From NCBI GenBank assembly GCA_029266635.1, contig JAQSWM010000002.1, forward strand, positions 1 through 64,000: 64,000 nucleotides of DNA, given 5' to 3'. The notes beneath the pieces were generated by a model that saw only the letters and a list, made by a program, of their open reading frames with translations, had not been told where the DNA came from and made no database searches. This DNA comes from Sphingobacteriaceae bacterium. GTDB lineage: Bacteria > Bacteroidota > Bacteroidia > Sphingobacteriales > Sphingobacteriaceae. Positions within the stretch are counted from its first letter, which is position 1. Every line of letters begins with the position of its first letter. Made by a program: the position numbers and the translations under genes. Below, piece by piece: positions 45,489 to 55,356 of this stretch.

Positions 45489-46472
45489 ATGGCTACAATT
45501 AAGAAAATAGGGGTTTTTACTTCAGGCGGCGACGCTCCCGGTATGAATGCTTGTATCAGGGCTGTTGTGCGGACAGGTATTTTTTCGGGCGCTGAGATGG
45601 TTGGTATCCGCCAAGGCTACCAGGGAATGGTTGAAAACCAGTTTCTTCCCATGGATGCCCGGTCGGTTTGTAATATTATCCAGTTAGGCGGTACGATTTT
45701 AAAAACTGCACGGTGCGCTGAATTCCGCACGCCGGAAGGAAGAAAAAAAGCATTTAAGAACTTACAGAAGAACGGAATTGATGGCCTTGTTGCCATTGGT
45801 GGCGACGGCACATTCACAGGCGCCGAGCTGCTCTCACGCACATACGATATTCCGGTAATTTGCATCCCGGGAACTATTGATAACGACCTTTACGGAAGCG
45901 ATTTTACCCTAGGCTACGACACTGCCAACAATACGGTAATTGAAGCAATCGATAAGATCCGCGACACAGCAGCATCGCACGACAGAGTATTCTTTATTGA
46001 GGTAATGGGCCGCGACTCAGGCTGCATTGCGCTACAGGCCGGTATTGCCGGCGGCGCTGAGGCTATCCTGCTGCCGGAAACCGATGAGGGAATAGAGCAC
46101 CTTTTGCACAAACTTGAAGACGGCGAAAAGATCAACAAATCCTCAAGTATTGTAATCATTGCCGAAGGCGATAAAAATGGCGGCGCTTACAACGTTTCTA
46201 AAATTGTAAAGGAAAAGTTTCCTGCCTACGATATTAAAGTTACTATTTTAGGCCACCTGCAACGCGGCGGCAGCCCAACTAGTTACGACCGTGTTTTGGC
46301 CAGCCGCTTAGGTTATGCCGCGGTAAAGGCTTTGCTTGCAGGCGAGACCCGCAAAATGGTTGGCATACGCGGAAATAAAATAAAACTCACCGGTTTGGAG
46401 GAGGCTCTAAACCACAAAGAATTTAAGCTTGAAGCAGATCTGCTCGAAATGTCGGGCATTCTGACCATATAA
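45489..46472 (+). CDS. pfkA: ATP-dependent 6-phosphofructokinase
   Basis: 327 residues from the ATG at 45489 (MATIKKIGVFTSGGDAPGMN). Motifs: GGDAPGMN (ATP), GGDGTFTGAELL, catalytic PGTIDNDLYGSDFTLGYDTA, and VMGRDSGCIAL for fructose-6-phosphate. The Gly after GGD (GGDGT) is the usual ATP-enzyme residue rather than Asp of PPi-dependent forms. It commits sugar to glycolysis. Only 1 bp separates it from the degenerate kinase gene; gapA follows 1 kb on. Confidence 0.96.
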   Translation: MATIKKIGVFTSGGDAPGMNACIRAVVRTGIFSGAEMVGIRQGYQGMVENQFLPMDARSVCNIIQLGGTILKTARCAEFRTPEGRKKAFKNLQKNGIDGLVAIGGDGTFTGAELLSRTYDIPVICIPGTIDNDLYGSDFTLGYDTANNTVIEAIDKIRDTAASHDRVFFIEVMGRDSGCIALQAGIAGGAEAILLPETDEGIEHLLHKLEDGEKINKSSSIVIIAEGDKNGGAYNVSKIVKEKFPAYDIKVTILGHLQRGGSPTSYDRVLASRLGYAAVKALLAGETRKMVGIRGNKIKLTGLEEALNHKEFKLEADLLEMSGILTI

Positions 46473-46473
46473 G

Positions 46474-47322
46474 ATGATAGCAGTAGTTTACAGCGGATCC
46501 AGATATGCGAATTGGAAGCTTGCCGAAAAGGGCAAAGTGGTGGCCGACTTCAAAACCGAAGGCATCAATCCATATCTGAGCGATTCCGCCTCCATTGTAA
46601 ACCTGCTGAATAACACCAATGATTTGATCACCTACGCCGAGAAGATCAAGCGTATCTATTTTTTTGGTGCCGGGGCTTCATCGCGGCAACGCCAGGAAAT
46701 TGTCCATTCTGCTTTCACAGAGTTTTTCAGGTTTGGCAAAACGGTAGTTGAACACGATTTAAAAGCTGCCGCAATTGCAACCTGTGGCGATAATCCGGGC
46801 ATCGTAGGGATTTTGGGAAGCGGTTCTAACGCTGCTTTCTACACCGGAAAATCGGTAAAAGAGAATAACCACGGATTAGGTTTTATCCTGAATGATGAAG
46901 GTTCGGCTAACTGGCTCGGTCGACGCCTGCTGAAGGCCTATCTCACCGAAACAATGCCCACTTCTTTCCGGAATACCTTTCAGAAGAAGTTTACTTTAGA
47001 CAGGAAACAAATATTAGATAAAGTATACAAACAACCTCAACCCGTATTATTTTTGGCTTCCTTTTCCGAGTTCCTGCATGAGAATAGAAACCAGGATTAC
47101 GTGAGCGCCTTAGTAAAAGAAGGCTTCAGCCTGTACTTTGAAAATTATATAATGCCTCTGGCACAACAATACCCTGATGCTCCACTGCATTTTGCCGGCA
47201 CCGTAGCTTCGGGATTTGAAGATCTGCTCAAAGAAACAGCAGCGAGCCGCAGCCTGCAGATCCGGTCCATCGTAAAGGCGCCGCTCAACAGAGTGCTGAA
47301 TTATTATACGCATAAGAATTAA
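46474..47322 (+). CDS. Degenerate BadF/GlcNAc-kinase-like paralogue
   Basis: 282 residues, a gapless counterpart of the kinase at 43710-44567 over the first 100 residues (TEGINPYLSDSAS vs TEGYNPYFVDQAY; YFFGAGASS vs YYGAGVHN). The phosphate-1 motif DGGSTKT is replaced by YSGSRYA (Tyr6, Arg10, Tyr11, Ala12). The position of the catalytic Asp95 (VEHDLKAAA) and the second loop GILGSGSNAAF are kept. It may be a pseudokinase that binds sugar, or a kinase with altered nucleotide binding. It starts 1 bp after pfkA, so it is co-expressed with it. Confidence 0.85.
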   Translation: MIAVVYSGSRYANWKLAEKGKVVADFKTEGINPYLSDSASIVNLLNNTNDLITYAEKIKRIYFFGAGASSRQRQEIVHSAFTEFFRFGKTVVEHDLKAAAIATCGDNPGIVGILGSGSNAAFYTGKSVKENNHGLGFILNDEGSANWLGRRLLKAYLTETMPTSFRNTFQKKFTLDRKQILDKVYKQPQPVLFLASFSEFLHENRNQDYVSALVKEGFSLYFENYIMPLAQQYPDAPLHFAGTVASGFEDLLKETAASRSLQIRSIVKAPLNRVLNYYTHKN

Positions 47323-47340
47323 GCCAGGCTTAGGCACACA

Positions 47341-47370
47341 ATGTCATCCTGAGGCACTCGAAGGGTGGGT
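47341..47370. repeat. Dispersed GTCATCCTGAG-type repeat copy
   Basis: The sequence atgtcatcctgaggcactcg followed by aagggtgggt resembles the copy at 52772-52803 (atgtcatgctgag...tcgaagcat). Such short elements recur between genes in many bacteria. It lies in the gap before gapA. Confidence 0.5.
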
Positions 47371-47433
47371 TAAAAAACAAAGAATACTCCGAATCAACCC
47401 GGATGTTTATAGAAAAGAGAATTACAACATTAA

Positions 47434-48444
<1,011 letters not shown>

Positions 48445-48467
48445 TTCAAACAAACCTTACATAACAG

Positions 48468-48499
48468 AGCCTCGCTAAGAAATTAGTGGGGCTTTTTTG
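48468..48499 (+). terminator. Terminator after gapA
   Basis: An 11-bp stem with two G-T pairs (48468-48478 with 48483-48493), loop gaaa, followed by a run of T's. Confidence 0.85.
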
Positions 48500-48537
48500 T
48501 AATAAGGCTTATTGTAATCCCTGTGTTCGGCAGAGAA

Positions 48538-50090
48538 TCAGCTTACTGGTCGTTCAAACAATGGAGTCCAAGTCTTACTTTGTGCCCAGAGGATCGGCAA
48601 TGAGTTGTTTGGGATTGTGCGAGGGAAAACTACAAGAGACTGGCAATCACCAAAGCCGAGGGGATTTTTTTTGACCAAAGATGAACCGATACTATAGCAT
48701 TTGGCTCTGGCGGAATGCCTTTCTGCGGGAATAGTGAATATTTTCGACGATTCATCAAACGCCTTGTCTGAGGAGGTCAAAAGATCACATATGTGAACGG
48801 AGAAGTTGATTTTTTGCCGTTTCATCTTTGTTAAGATCACGTTTTTTGCCTCTTCAAAACCACAAACAACTCCGAGATGAAACTGAATATTTTCATTAGA
48901 GAAGAGGTTCGGGAATGTTTCTATCAGCTTCGTTAAGTTGGCCGTTACAGAAGTTCCGGTACCTAAGTAATCGTCGATAAATATTATTGAATGAATTTCG
49001 GTGTTGCTGGATAAAGCCCTCTCTAATCTTTCTGGTGCTAAAACATTTCGCTGATTGATTCTATTTTGATCTGCAAATAACTTAGCATATTCAGGGCCAC
49101 TTTTCGCAACAGAGTCTTCTAGATAGCTGACTAGGATATCTTTTCTTGTTAGGGCGTCCGGCTTAATTGTTCTAACAGTGCCGGCCTTTACAAAAGATTT
49201 TTTAATAATCTGAAAGATTTCATCCATCTTTTGCTTGATTTCGAAATCTGAATAAAAATGTAAGTGCTGAAGTAGTTTAAACATCAACCTTTGATTCCGG
49301 TTGTCTCCAAATTGTTCTAACCATGACCTCACTATATCTGTTGTTATCTCCGCTCCTCTATAGGTCTTCCACGACCGGGCTAAATCAACGATTTCCTGCG
49401 ATGTTACCTTTGCACCCTCCTCTTTAAGTTTTTCTTGGTCAAGTCTATCGCTTTCAACCAGTGTAGTTCTAAGTTTATCAACTCCTCCGTTTAAAAGCCA
49501 GTCTCTAAAAAAAGCCACTTTGAAGTCTAACTTGTTATCCTTTAAAATTAAAACATCCCGATCAATAAACTCATTGAGTGTTGATATAGCGGAAGTCTCT
49601 TGGAAGCCTGCAAGCACAGCATTATCTATGATGTCGTCATAGGGTGATATCCCTTTTTTCTTGAGAACATCTATTAAATGAATTAACATTTTTCGCCTAT
49701 TTGATGCAATTTCTTCTTCATTAACCAGAAGATCACGGATGCCATCTTTCCAAAAATGAGCAAATATCTGCTCACCTGTGTTGTTAATAGCCGCGTTAGT
49801 TGCCTCTCTCACTTCAGTTATACTAATAAAGCTATCTCTTTTGTTAATCATCAGAGTTAGTAACTCTTCACAGATCACCTTTGTAAAAAAGGGGTTGCCG
49901 CTAGTCTGATCATATAGGAAAGCAACCGCATCATTTGTGATTTCGAAAAGGTTTTCGATTGGTCTAGTTACTAAATCGGAGAAATCAGTCCAATTGGTTT
50001 TTTTATCAAAATAATCTACCCTAAAAGATCGAAATTTATTCACCTCTTGGCTTTGATCCCGCATAATGTATTCCATTCTTTCCCCCCCCA
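48538..50090 (-). pseudogene. 3' part of frameshifted ATPase-PRTase gene (lid, helical region and phosphoribosyltransferase domain)
   Basis: This frame continues the ATPase encoded at 50036-51730 after a one-base shift at the G8 run (50082-50089). It starts in GGERMEYIMRDQSQE, then the ATPase lid with the STAND/AAA-like phrase YDQTSGNPFFTKVICEELL, a helical/winged-helix stretch, and a C-terminal ~200-residue phosphoribosyltransferase fold. The PRPP-type loop is IIFIDDYLGTGTSV (around 48940-48985), and the end GFGDCQSLVVFPRTIPNN with ILWAQSKTWTPLFERP matches, as I recall, the PRTase-CE domain linked to biological conflict systems. With one G removed the whole gene is an unbroken 1063-residue ORF (48538-51730). 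It is convergent to gapA. Confidence 0.8.
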
Positions 50091-51730
50091 ACAAGCAGAA
50101 AGCCATATGGTCCTTTGTTGCTGATCGCTCTAATAGTTTCAAAGAATGAGTCGCCGATCTGTCCCTTTTGGTACATTTCCGCCGGAATTTTATCGAATTC
50201 ATCAAGTATAATCACAATTTTACATTCAGGCAAGATTGCGGAAACCTGCTCTAAATATTCTGTAATAGGGCTTAATGCGCCTGCGAACTCAGGGATAGGG
50301 AGTGTTTTTAATCGGGAATCGAAGTTTTGAATTTTTCGACAAATATTGTTGGCAAGTTGGTTTATAGTTTTATCGGAGTTAGGATTTTTGAAATCTCCTG
50401 TCTCTTGATAGAAAAATATCAAATTGCGAGGAAGTTTTTTTTCTAGTTTGGTCTTTAGAGTCTTTACGATAGAGCTCTTCCCAACCCTGCGTTGACCGTA
50501 AATGTATGCCGAACCAACCTTCTTTCCCTCAATTCTGGAAGCCAATAAGTTGAGAATTTCCCGTCTACCAATTAGTTCATTTTCTGTTTCAACTGCTTCG
50601 GTGCTGTAGATTTCATTCGGAATTAGGTTGTCCCAGTCAAGCTTATTCTTTTGTCCGTGAAGTATCAACTCGAAATCCTCACTAGATGTGCTCCCATCAA
50701 AGTTCGTCCAAGCAACGTTAAGCTCTACAATAGTGTCAGGTGCTGGCTTTAGCATTTTGCAGGTGAAGTCTATTTGAGACTCCTCTAAGCCGACAGTTCC
50801 AATTACTTTGTCTTTTTCAATCTCCGACTCGCTAGTAAATTCTTTAATCGTTATTCTGGTATTGTAGGCGTATCCAGTTCCATTGTTTTTTATGACAAAA
50901 GAAATCTTAAATTCAGTTAGTGTTTGTCCAAACGGGTATTTTTTCGTTAACCCTAAAATTTCTAAAGAAGCGGGCTTACTATAGGGTGAACTTTCGAAAT
51001 CTCTGTTGAGCACAAGCTTAATTTTTTGGAAGCACTTTGCAATAAATCCATCACTATAAGCCGTTCCAAATTCGTTTGCCTCATTTATCAATCGATCTAG
51101 ATCCGCAATTAACGTGGAGTAAGTTTGAGTTTTGTGCTCTTTAGAGGAGTTTATATAATTTTTTGCAGCTGAGAAAACGTTATCTATCTTTAAATTTATA
51201 TCAAAAGGCAAAAAAGGATGGATAAAGACTTTTGCGTTTATCGAACGTATGGCGGCTAGAAAACTTTTCTTAAAATCTTCTAATTGCGTTAAGTTCAGTA
51301 TCTCAAAATTTATAAGGCTTGAAATTTTTTCCTCCAGTCCGCTGATGAAGTCCTTTACTTTATTGACTTTTATATAACTCTGATCGCTTTGTTTTATGTT
51401 TAAGTCCTTAAATCGGCGGTCACTGAGATACACTTCCTCTATCAACTTTAACGATTGCCGTTGGAAATCTGGGAACTCGATAAACAAACTCTCATCAGAG
51501 CTCCACAACCTTAAGAGACATACGACTATAAATTCTTTTTTGGCTGAAGAGTTATGATCATCGAAGATTGGATTTTTGTGGTGTCTGTTGAGTTCCAATC
51601 CCTTTTCTTCGATAATGTAATTACATAATTTTTTGACGGCTGCTTTTTTCTCGGCACTGCTTAACTTTGCAGAACCATTTTTTAGTTGCAGAATAATTTT
51701 GTCGATCTCAAGAAGGTTGCTATTTCTCAT
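50036..51730 (-). pseudogene. 5' part of frameshifted ATPase-PRTase gene (helical, CARDB-like and P-loop NTPase domains)
   Basis: 564 residues in this frame. Residues 1-~230 are helical without known motif; ~255-360 look like a CARDB/Ig-type beta sandwich (KYPFGQTLTEFKISFVIKNN, TIVELNVAWTNFDG); ~385-548 are a P-loop NTPase: ENELIGRREILNLLASRI, Walker A IYGQRRVGKSS (412-419) and Walker B IVIILDEFDKI (~505-512). Frame is lost in GFLLVGGGKNG; the last 16 residues are out-of-frame. No signal or TM segment. The gene is AT-richer than its neighbours and has no operon partner, suggesting an accessory insertion. It may be phase-variable, decayed, or a homopolymer sequencing error. Confidence 0.8.
50082..50089. 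repeat. Homopolymer C8/G8 tract at the frameshift
   Basis: Eight C on the + strand (eight G in the coding strand). Seven G would give LVGGERMEYIM and restore the frame between the two halves of the ATPase-PRTase gene. Such tracts are hot spots both for slipped-strand phase variation and for sequencing or assembly error. Confidence 0.9.
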
Positions 51731-51870
51731 TGGCTACATTTATATCGTAAATATAAAAATTGCCGATGCAATTATCTAGCGAAATCGCGATTGTAATGGC
51801 ATTCTGCCTACACCCGATTGGGACGCAACAAAAAAGTCCCATTCTTCATCTTCACGTCATGTTGGCGAAA

Positions 51871-51878
51871 TAGCTTTG
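51871..51878 (+). promoter_or_regulatory. -7 promoter box of DUF4382 lipoprotein
   Basis: TAGCTTTG, a perfect TAnnTTTG, 22 bp before the ATG at 51901. No matching -33 box seen. Confidence 0.4.
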
Positions 51879-51900
51879 TTACGTTACTAATTCTACCGAC

Positions 51901-52659
51901 ATGAAAAAACTTTTTATAATCCCCGCACTGGCTTTGCTGGCCCTGTTTTCATCGTGTGAAAACGACAGCAAAAGCTCTTTAACCCGCGTTAACATAAAGA
52001 TGACTGATGGCCCCGGCTCTTACGACGCACTTTTGATCAACGTTAAAGAAGTCCACGTGATCACCTCCGAAGGCGAGAGCGTGCTGCCCGTCAACTCAGG
52101 TACGTTCGATATTTTGAAATTCCGTATGGGCAAAGACACTTTGCTCGCTTCGCAGGATATTCCCGCAGGCAAGCTCCAGGAAATCCGCCTCGTGCTGAAT
52201 GACGGCAATAAGGTGGTTGTAGGTGGTGTTCCGTACAATCTTACTACCCCAAGCGCACAATCATCCGGACTGAAATTAAAAATTAATGACGACCTGAGCA
52301 GCGGCATTGAGTACACGCTGACCCTCGATTTTGACGCAGCTAAATCTATCGTGCAAACCGGAAACGGAAAATACATTTTAAAACCTGTAATCAGGGCTAT
52401 CCCGAATGCTGTTTCGGGAGCCTTGGCGGGCACAGTGGCGCCTGCAGCATCGGCAGCTAAAGTGTACGCAATTGTTGGCACTGATACTACCGGCGCAATT
52501 GCCGACAGCACAGGCAAGTTCTTTTTGTCGGGAATGCAGGCGGGCACCTACAAAATTGATATTGTACCTCAAAGCCCTTATCAGCCTAAGAGCTTGTTGA
52601 GTGTACAAGTAAATACAGGTTCAGTTACGAACCTGGGCACCATTACTGTTGCTCCATAA
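51901..52659 (+). CDS. DUF4382 domain lipoprotein
   Basis: 252 residues with lipobox Cys in ALFSSCENDS. Residues ~25-165 match DUF4382 (VNIKMTDGPGSYDALLINVK, ILKFRMGKDTLLASQDIPAG), a beta-sandwich of unknown role. A second CarboxypepD_reg-like beta domain follows (~170-252; GKFFLSGMQAGTYKIDIVPQ). Probably surface or periplasmic. Ends before a strong terminator. Confidence 0.88.
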   Translation: MKKLFIIPALALLALFSSCENDSKSSLTRVNIKMTDGPGSYDALLINVKEVHVITSEGESVLPVNSGTFDILKFRMGKDTLLASQDIPAGKLQEIRLVLNDGNKVVVGGVPYNLTTPSAQSSGLKLKINDDLSSGIEYTLTLDFDAAKSIVQTGNGKYILKPVIRAIPNAVSGALAGTVAPAASAAKVYAIVGTDTTGAIADSTGKFFLSGMQAGTYKIDIVPQSPYQPKSLLSVQVNTGSVTNLGTITVAP

Positions 52660-52677
52660 TGTTTTGGTGGTTTGATG

Positions 52678-52713
52678 GCCCTGCCGGTTGGTACCCGACA
52701 GGGCTTTTTTGTT
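52678..52713 (+). terminator. Terminator after DUF4382 gene
   Basis: Stem of 6 plus 3 bp with one A-C mismatch (52678-52687 with 52695-52704) followed by TTTTTT. Confidence 0.85.
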
Positions 52714-52719
52714 TTAAGC

Positions 52720-52803
52720 GTCATTCCGCACAAATGCAGAAGAGATTCCTGCTTTCGCAGAAATGACTAAAATGTCATGCTGAGCCTGTCGAAGCATCCA
52801 CCC
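52720..52803. repeat. Composite dispersed repeat with palindromic ends
   Basis: gtcattccgcacaaa (52720-52734) is an inverted relative of tttcgcagaaatgac (52753-52767), forming a hairpin; it is joined to atgtcatgctgagcctgtcg (from 52772), which also resembles the copy at 47341. The element runs into the DUF2452 gene and supplies its stop codon. Confidence 0.6.
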
Positions 52804-53206
52804 TCGTCCACTTATGATCCGTATCTTGCTTAAAAGAACCTAAATATTCCTGCTTCCAGGTATTGGGCGGCACCATTGATAAGAACAGTGAGCCATCGGC
52901 TTTGCGGTAGAGGTGATAGGTCTCGCCCATTACGGGGATAAAGTTGTATTTGGAAGAGTAAACCAGCTCGTTAATGTTCACCTCGTTCACCAGCCGGTCA
53001 AACTCTGCTTTGAACTCTTCAAATTTGGTCTTGAAATTCTTGTTTGCGACTTCGGCATTCGCATGTTTCCAACCGCTGATGTTTTCAATGTTAATTGCGG
53101 GAGCGCTCACATTGCTGCCATAGCTCAGCCCTTTCTGGTAATAACCTTTCTCCTTATCCCAAACAACAAGGTCGGGCTTATCCTGCTTTTCTTTTTCTTC
53201 GTCCAT
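52775..53206 (-). CDS. DUF2452 domain protein
   Basis: 143 residues, no signal or TM. The pattern GLSYGSNVSAPAI and FIPVMGETYHLYRKADGSLF, then WKQEYLGSF, fits DUF2452 as I know it; the function is unknown. The last residues (VDASTGSA) and the stop are encoded by the dispersed repeat at 52772-52803, so the native C-terminus may have been altered. Stands alone. Confidence 0.75.
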   Translation of the reverse strand: MDEEKEKQDKPDLVVWDKEKGYYQKGLSYGSNVSAPAINIENISGWKHANAEVANKNFKTKFEEFKAEFDRLVNEVNINELVYSSKYNFIPVMGETYHLYRKADGSLFLSMVPPNTWKQEYLGSFKQDTDHKWTRVDASTGSA

Positions 53207-53355
53207 GTTTCAATAATAATTTAAAATCCGCCGATCTGTTTTGCTCGGTTCAAAAAGCAGCACAAAGTAAAATTAAAGAATGTTCATCGTGGCATATATC
53301 GAAATTGGATTTCTGCCGTTCTTGCACAGAAGTTTAAATAACTATCTTTCCCCTA

Positions 53356-54912
53356 ATGAAAAGATTTCTAATCATTCCCGGGCTGTTGCTGGCTCTGAGC
53401 AGTGCGATGGCGCAGCAGAACCCGGATGCATTAAAATACGGCGCCTTGATCACGCCGGAAAGTGCTAAAACACATCTCAGCATCATCGCTTCTGATGATT
53501 TTGAAGGCCGCGAAACCGGAACTCCCGGAGCCGAAAAAGCCGCCCAATACCTGGCTGATGAATTCAAAAAGCTCGGGTTAGAAGCTCCTGTAAAAGGTTC
53601 TTATTTTTTGCCGGTGCCGCTTATTGAAAACCGATTGTCGGTGGATTTTACGGTAAATGGCAAAACTCCTGTACGTACGGTGGATTATTTCACCCAGGAG
53701 GTAACCACAAACCGCGACATCAATGTTCAGGAAGTGCTTTTTGTTGGTTATGGAAGTGATGTGGAAATCGGTGATGCAAACCTGAAAGGCAAAGTTGTGC
53801 TGTGGATCAACGAGGATATGCCGCGGGTAGACAATAGTGTGTACACCGGATTTCAGCCTACAGCAGAACGGTACGCAAGGCTGCGGGCGCTTATGCGGAT
53901 GGGACCAGTGATGATCCTGGCTGTTAATAAAGAACTGCCTGAGATATTGAAGAAGTATGGCGATGCCTTATTGGATGATCCGATGATTTTGAAGCCTGAG
54001 AAACCTCAGCAGTTTTCAAAAGATCCGTTGGTCGTGAATATTACCTATGCACTGGCAGATCAATTGGTAGCACCGGTTCAGAAAACTTACCTGCAACTGG
54101 TTCGTGCAGCGGCAGGAAAAGGCGAAGTGGTGAGGCCAATAGCGGCAAGTGTGAAGATGAAATACACTGTTTCTCCGCAGGAACTTACGGCTAACGAAGT
54201 GCTTGCCTATCTACCGGGAACGGATCTGAAGGATGAAGTTTTGGTGCTCTCAGCACATTACGATCACATCGGATTAACCGGGAAAGAAGATGATAAGGTA
54301 AACAACGGTGCGGATGATGATGGCTCGGGAACAACTGCGCTGCTGGAGATAGCAAAGGCATTTATGGCTGCGAAAGCTGAGGGAAAAGGTCCGCGGAGGA
54401 GCATTTTGTTCCTTGGTAACGTAGGCGAGGAGAAGGGATTGCTTGGCTCGGAGTATTACACCAAAAATCCGGTGTTCCCGCTCAAGAAAACCGTTGCCAA
54501 TTTGAACATGGACATGATTGGCCGCGTTGGGCCTGATTACGTGGGCATCCGCGATTCCGCGAACTATGTGTATGTGGTTGGTCCGAGCATTATGAGCAAG
54601 GAATTGAAGCAGATCAGCGAAGATGTGAACTTTAATTATGACCAGCTTCACCTGAATTACAAATACGACGATGTGGAAGAGCCGGAGCATATCTTCTTCC
54701 GCTCAGACCACTACAACTTTGCAAAAGAAGGTGTTCCGATCATTTTTTATACAGATGGCGAACATCCGGATTACCACAAAGCCAGCGATGAGGTGAGCAA
54801 GATAAACTTCCCATTGTTGGTCAAGCGGGCACGGCTGGCTTTTTACACGGGTTGGGAACTGGCAAACCGGGAGGGCAGGCCTAAGGCTGAGACGATCAAG
54901 AAGGCAAGGTAG
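53356..54912 (+). CDS. Secreted M28 family zinc aminopeptidase
   Basis: 518 residues with a signal peptide (LLLALSSAMAQ). A PA-like insert (~100-230) precedes the M28 domain with the two-zinc ligands: His301 in LSAHYDHIGL, Asp in NNGADDDGSGT, Glu pair in VGEEKGLLGSEYY, Asp in NLNMDMIGR and His in HPDYHKASD. It removes N-terminal amino acids from peptides in the periplasm or outside. Single gene with a terminator. Confidence 0.93.
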   Translation: MKRFLIIPGLLLALSSAMAQQNPDALKYGALITPESAKTHLSIIASDDFEGRETGTPGAEKAAQYLADEFKKLGLEAPVKGSYFLPVPLIENRLSVDFTVNGKTPVRTVDYFTQEVTTNRDINVQEVLFVGYGSDVEIGDANLKGKVVLWINEDMPRVDNSVYTGFQPTAERYARLRALMRMGPVMILAVNKELPEILKKYGDALLDDPMILKPEKPQQFSKDPLVVNITYALADQLVAPVQKTYLQLVRAAAGKGEVVRPIAASVKMKYTVSPQELTANEVLAYLPGTDLKDEVLVLSAHYDHIGLTGKEDDKVNNGADDDGSGTTALLEIAKAFMAAKAEGKGPRRSILFLGNVGEEKGLLGSEYYTKNPVFPLKKTVANLNMDMIGRVGPDYVGIRDSANYVYVVGPSIMSKELKQISEDVNFNYDQLHLNYKYDDVEEPEHIFFRSDHYNFAKEGVPIIFYTDGEHPDYHKASDEVSKINFPLLVKRARLAFYTGWELANREGRPKAETIKKAR

Positions 54913-54921
54913 AGGTTAAGT

Positions 54922-54965
54922 GCGACGAAGTCGCTCGACCACGATAAGCACTCGTTGCAAACGAG
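54922..54965. repeat. Two short hairpins in intergenic region
   Basis: gcgac-gaa-gtcgc (54922-54934) and ctcgtt-gca-aacgag (54951-54965) lie between the M28 stop and its terminator. They look like a small degraded palindromic element. Confidence 0.4.
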
Positions 54966-54980
54966 CGCAATAAAGAACGC

Positions 54981-55010
54981 AAAAGCCGATGAGAATCATC
55001 GGCTTTTATG
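54981..55010 (+). terminator. Terminator after M28 peptidase
   Basis: Perfect 12-bp stem (54981-54992 with 54996-55007), loop gaa, ending in TTTT. Confidence 0.8.
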
Positions 55011-55067
55011 TTATCATGAATTTCGCTGTAGTTTCTGTGCCCAATTATTTCTGTCGAGACGCTGTTC

Positions 55068-55096
55068 TTGCAGAAAGTAAATTAATTTTAGATTTG
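55068..55096 (+). promoter_or_regulatory. -33/-7 promoter of small PLDc_N protein
   Basis: TTG (55068-55070), 18 bp, then TAGATTTG (55089-55096), a perfect TAnnTTTG. The ATG at 55144 is 47 bp downstream. Confidence 0.45.
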
Positions 55097-55143
55097 TTTA
55101 GAGATCACCATTTCAGGATAAATTTATTCATTAAACCCGTTGT

Positions 55144-55356
55144 ATGTTGAAGCTAATCGTCCTTATCGCAGCTATGCCAATCATTTGTTTGGACATTTGG
55201 GCAGTACTGGACATATCAAAGGTTTCTTATAAGAAGAGAAGAGAAAAGTGGCTCTGGACTAATATTGTGCTGCTATTCCCGCTCTTCGGTGTATTTGTTT
55301 ATGTGTTCTATGGAAGAGCAGTGCTTAGAACAACAGGCATAGACGTGTTAAAGTAA
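55144..55356 (+). CDS. PLDc_N-like small membrane protein
   Basis: 70 residues with two TM helices (~3-24 and ~38-57) separated by a basic loop. The pattern LDIWAVLDISK and WTNIVLLFPLFGVFVYVFYG is that of the phospholipase D N-terminal (PLDc_N) domain found alone in many small proteins. No catalytic HKD motif, so no enzyme activity. Its 3' end overlaps the RDD gene by 9 bp. Confidence 0.8.
   Translation: MLKLIVLIAAMPIICLDIWAVLDISKVSYKKRREKWLWTNIVLLFPLFGVFVYVFYGRAVLRTTGIDVLK

Noticed and set aside
50091-50205. Independent start for the 3' half of the ATPase-PRTase gene
   Set aside because: The upstream part of that frame is antisense-like filler overlapping the ATPase; the sequence joins only through a frameshift at the G8 run.
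52020-52547. 175-residue - strand open frame inside the DUF4382 gene
   Set aside because: Shadow of a lipoprotein gene with a clear signal peptide and domain.
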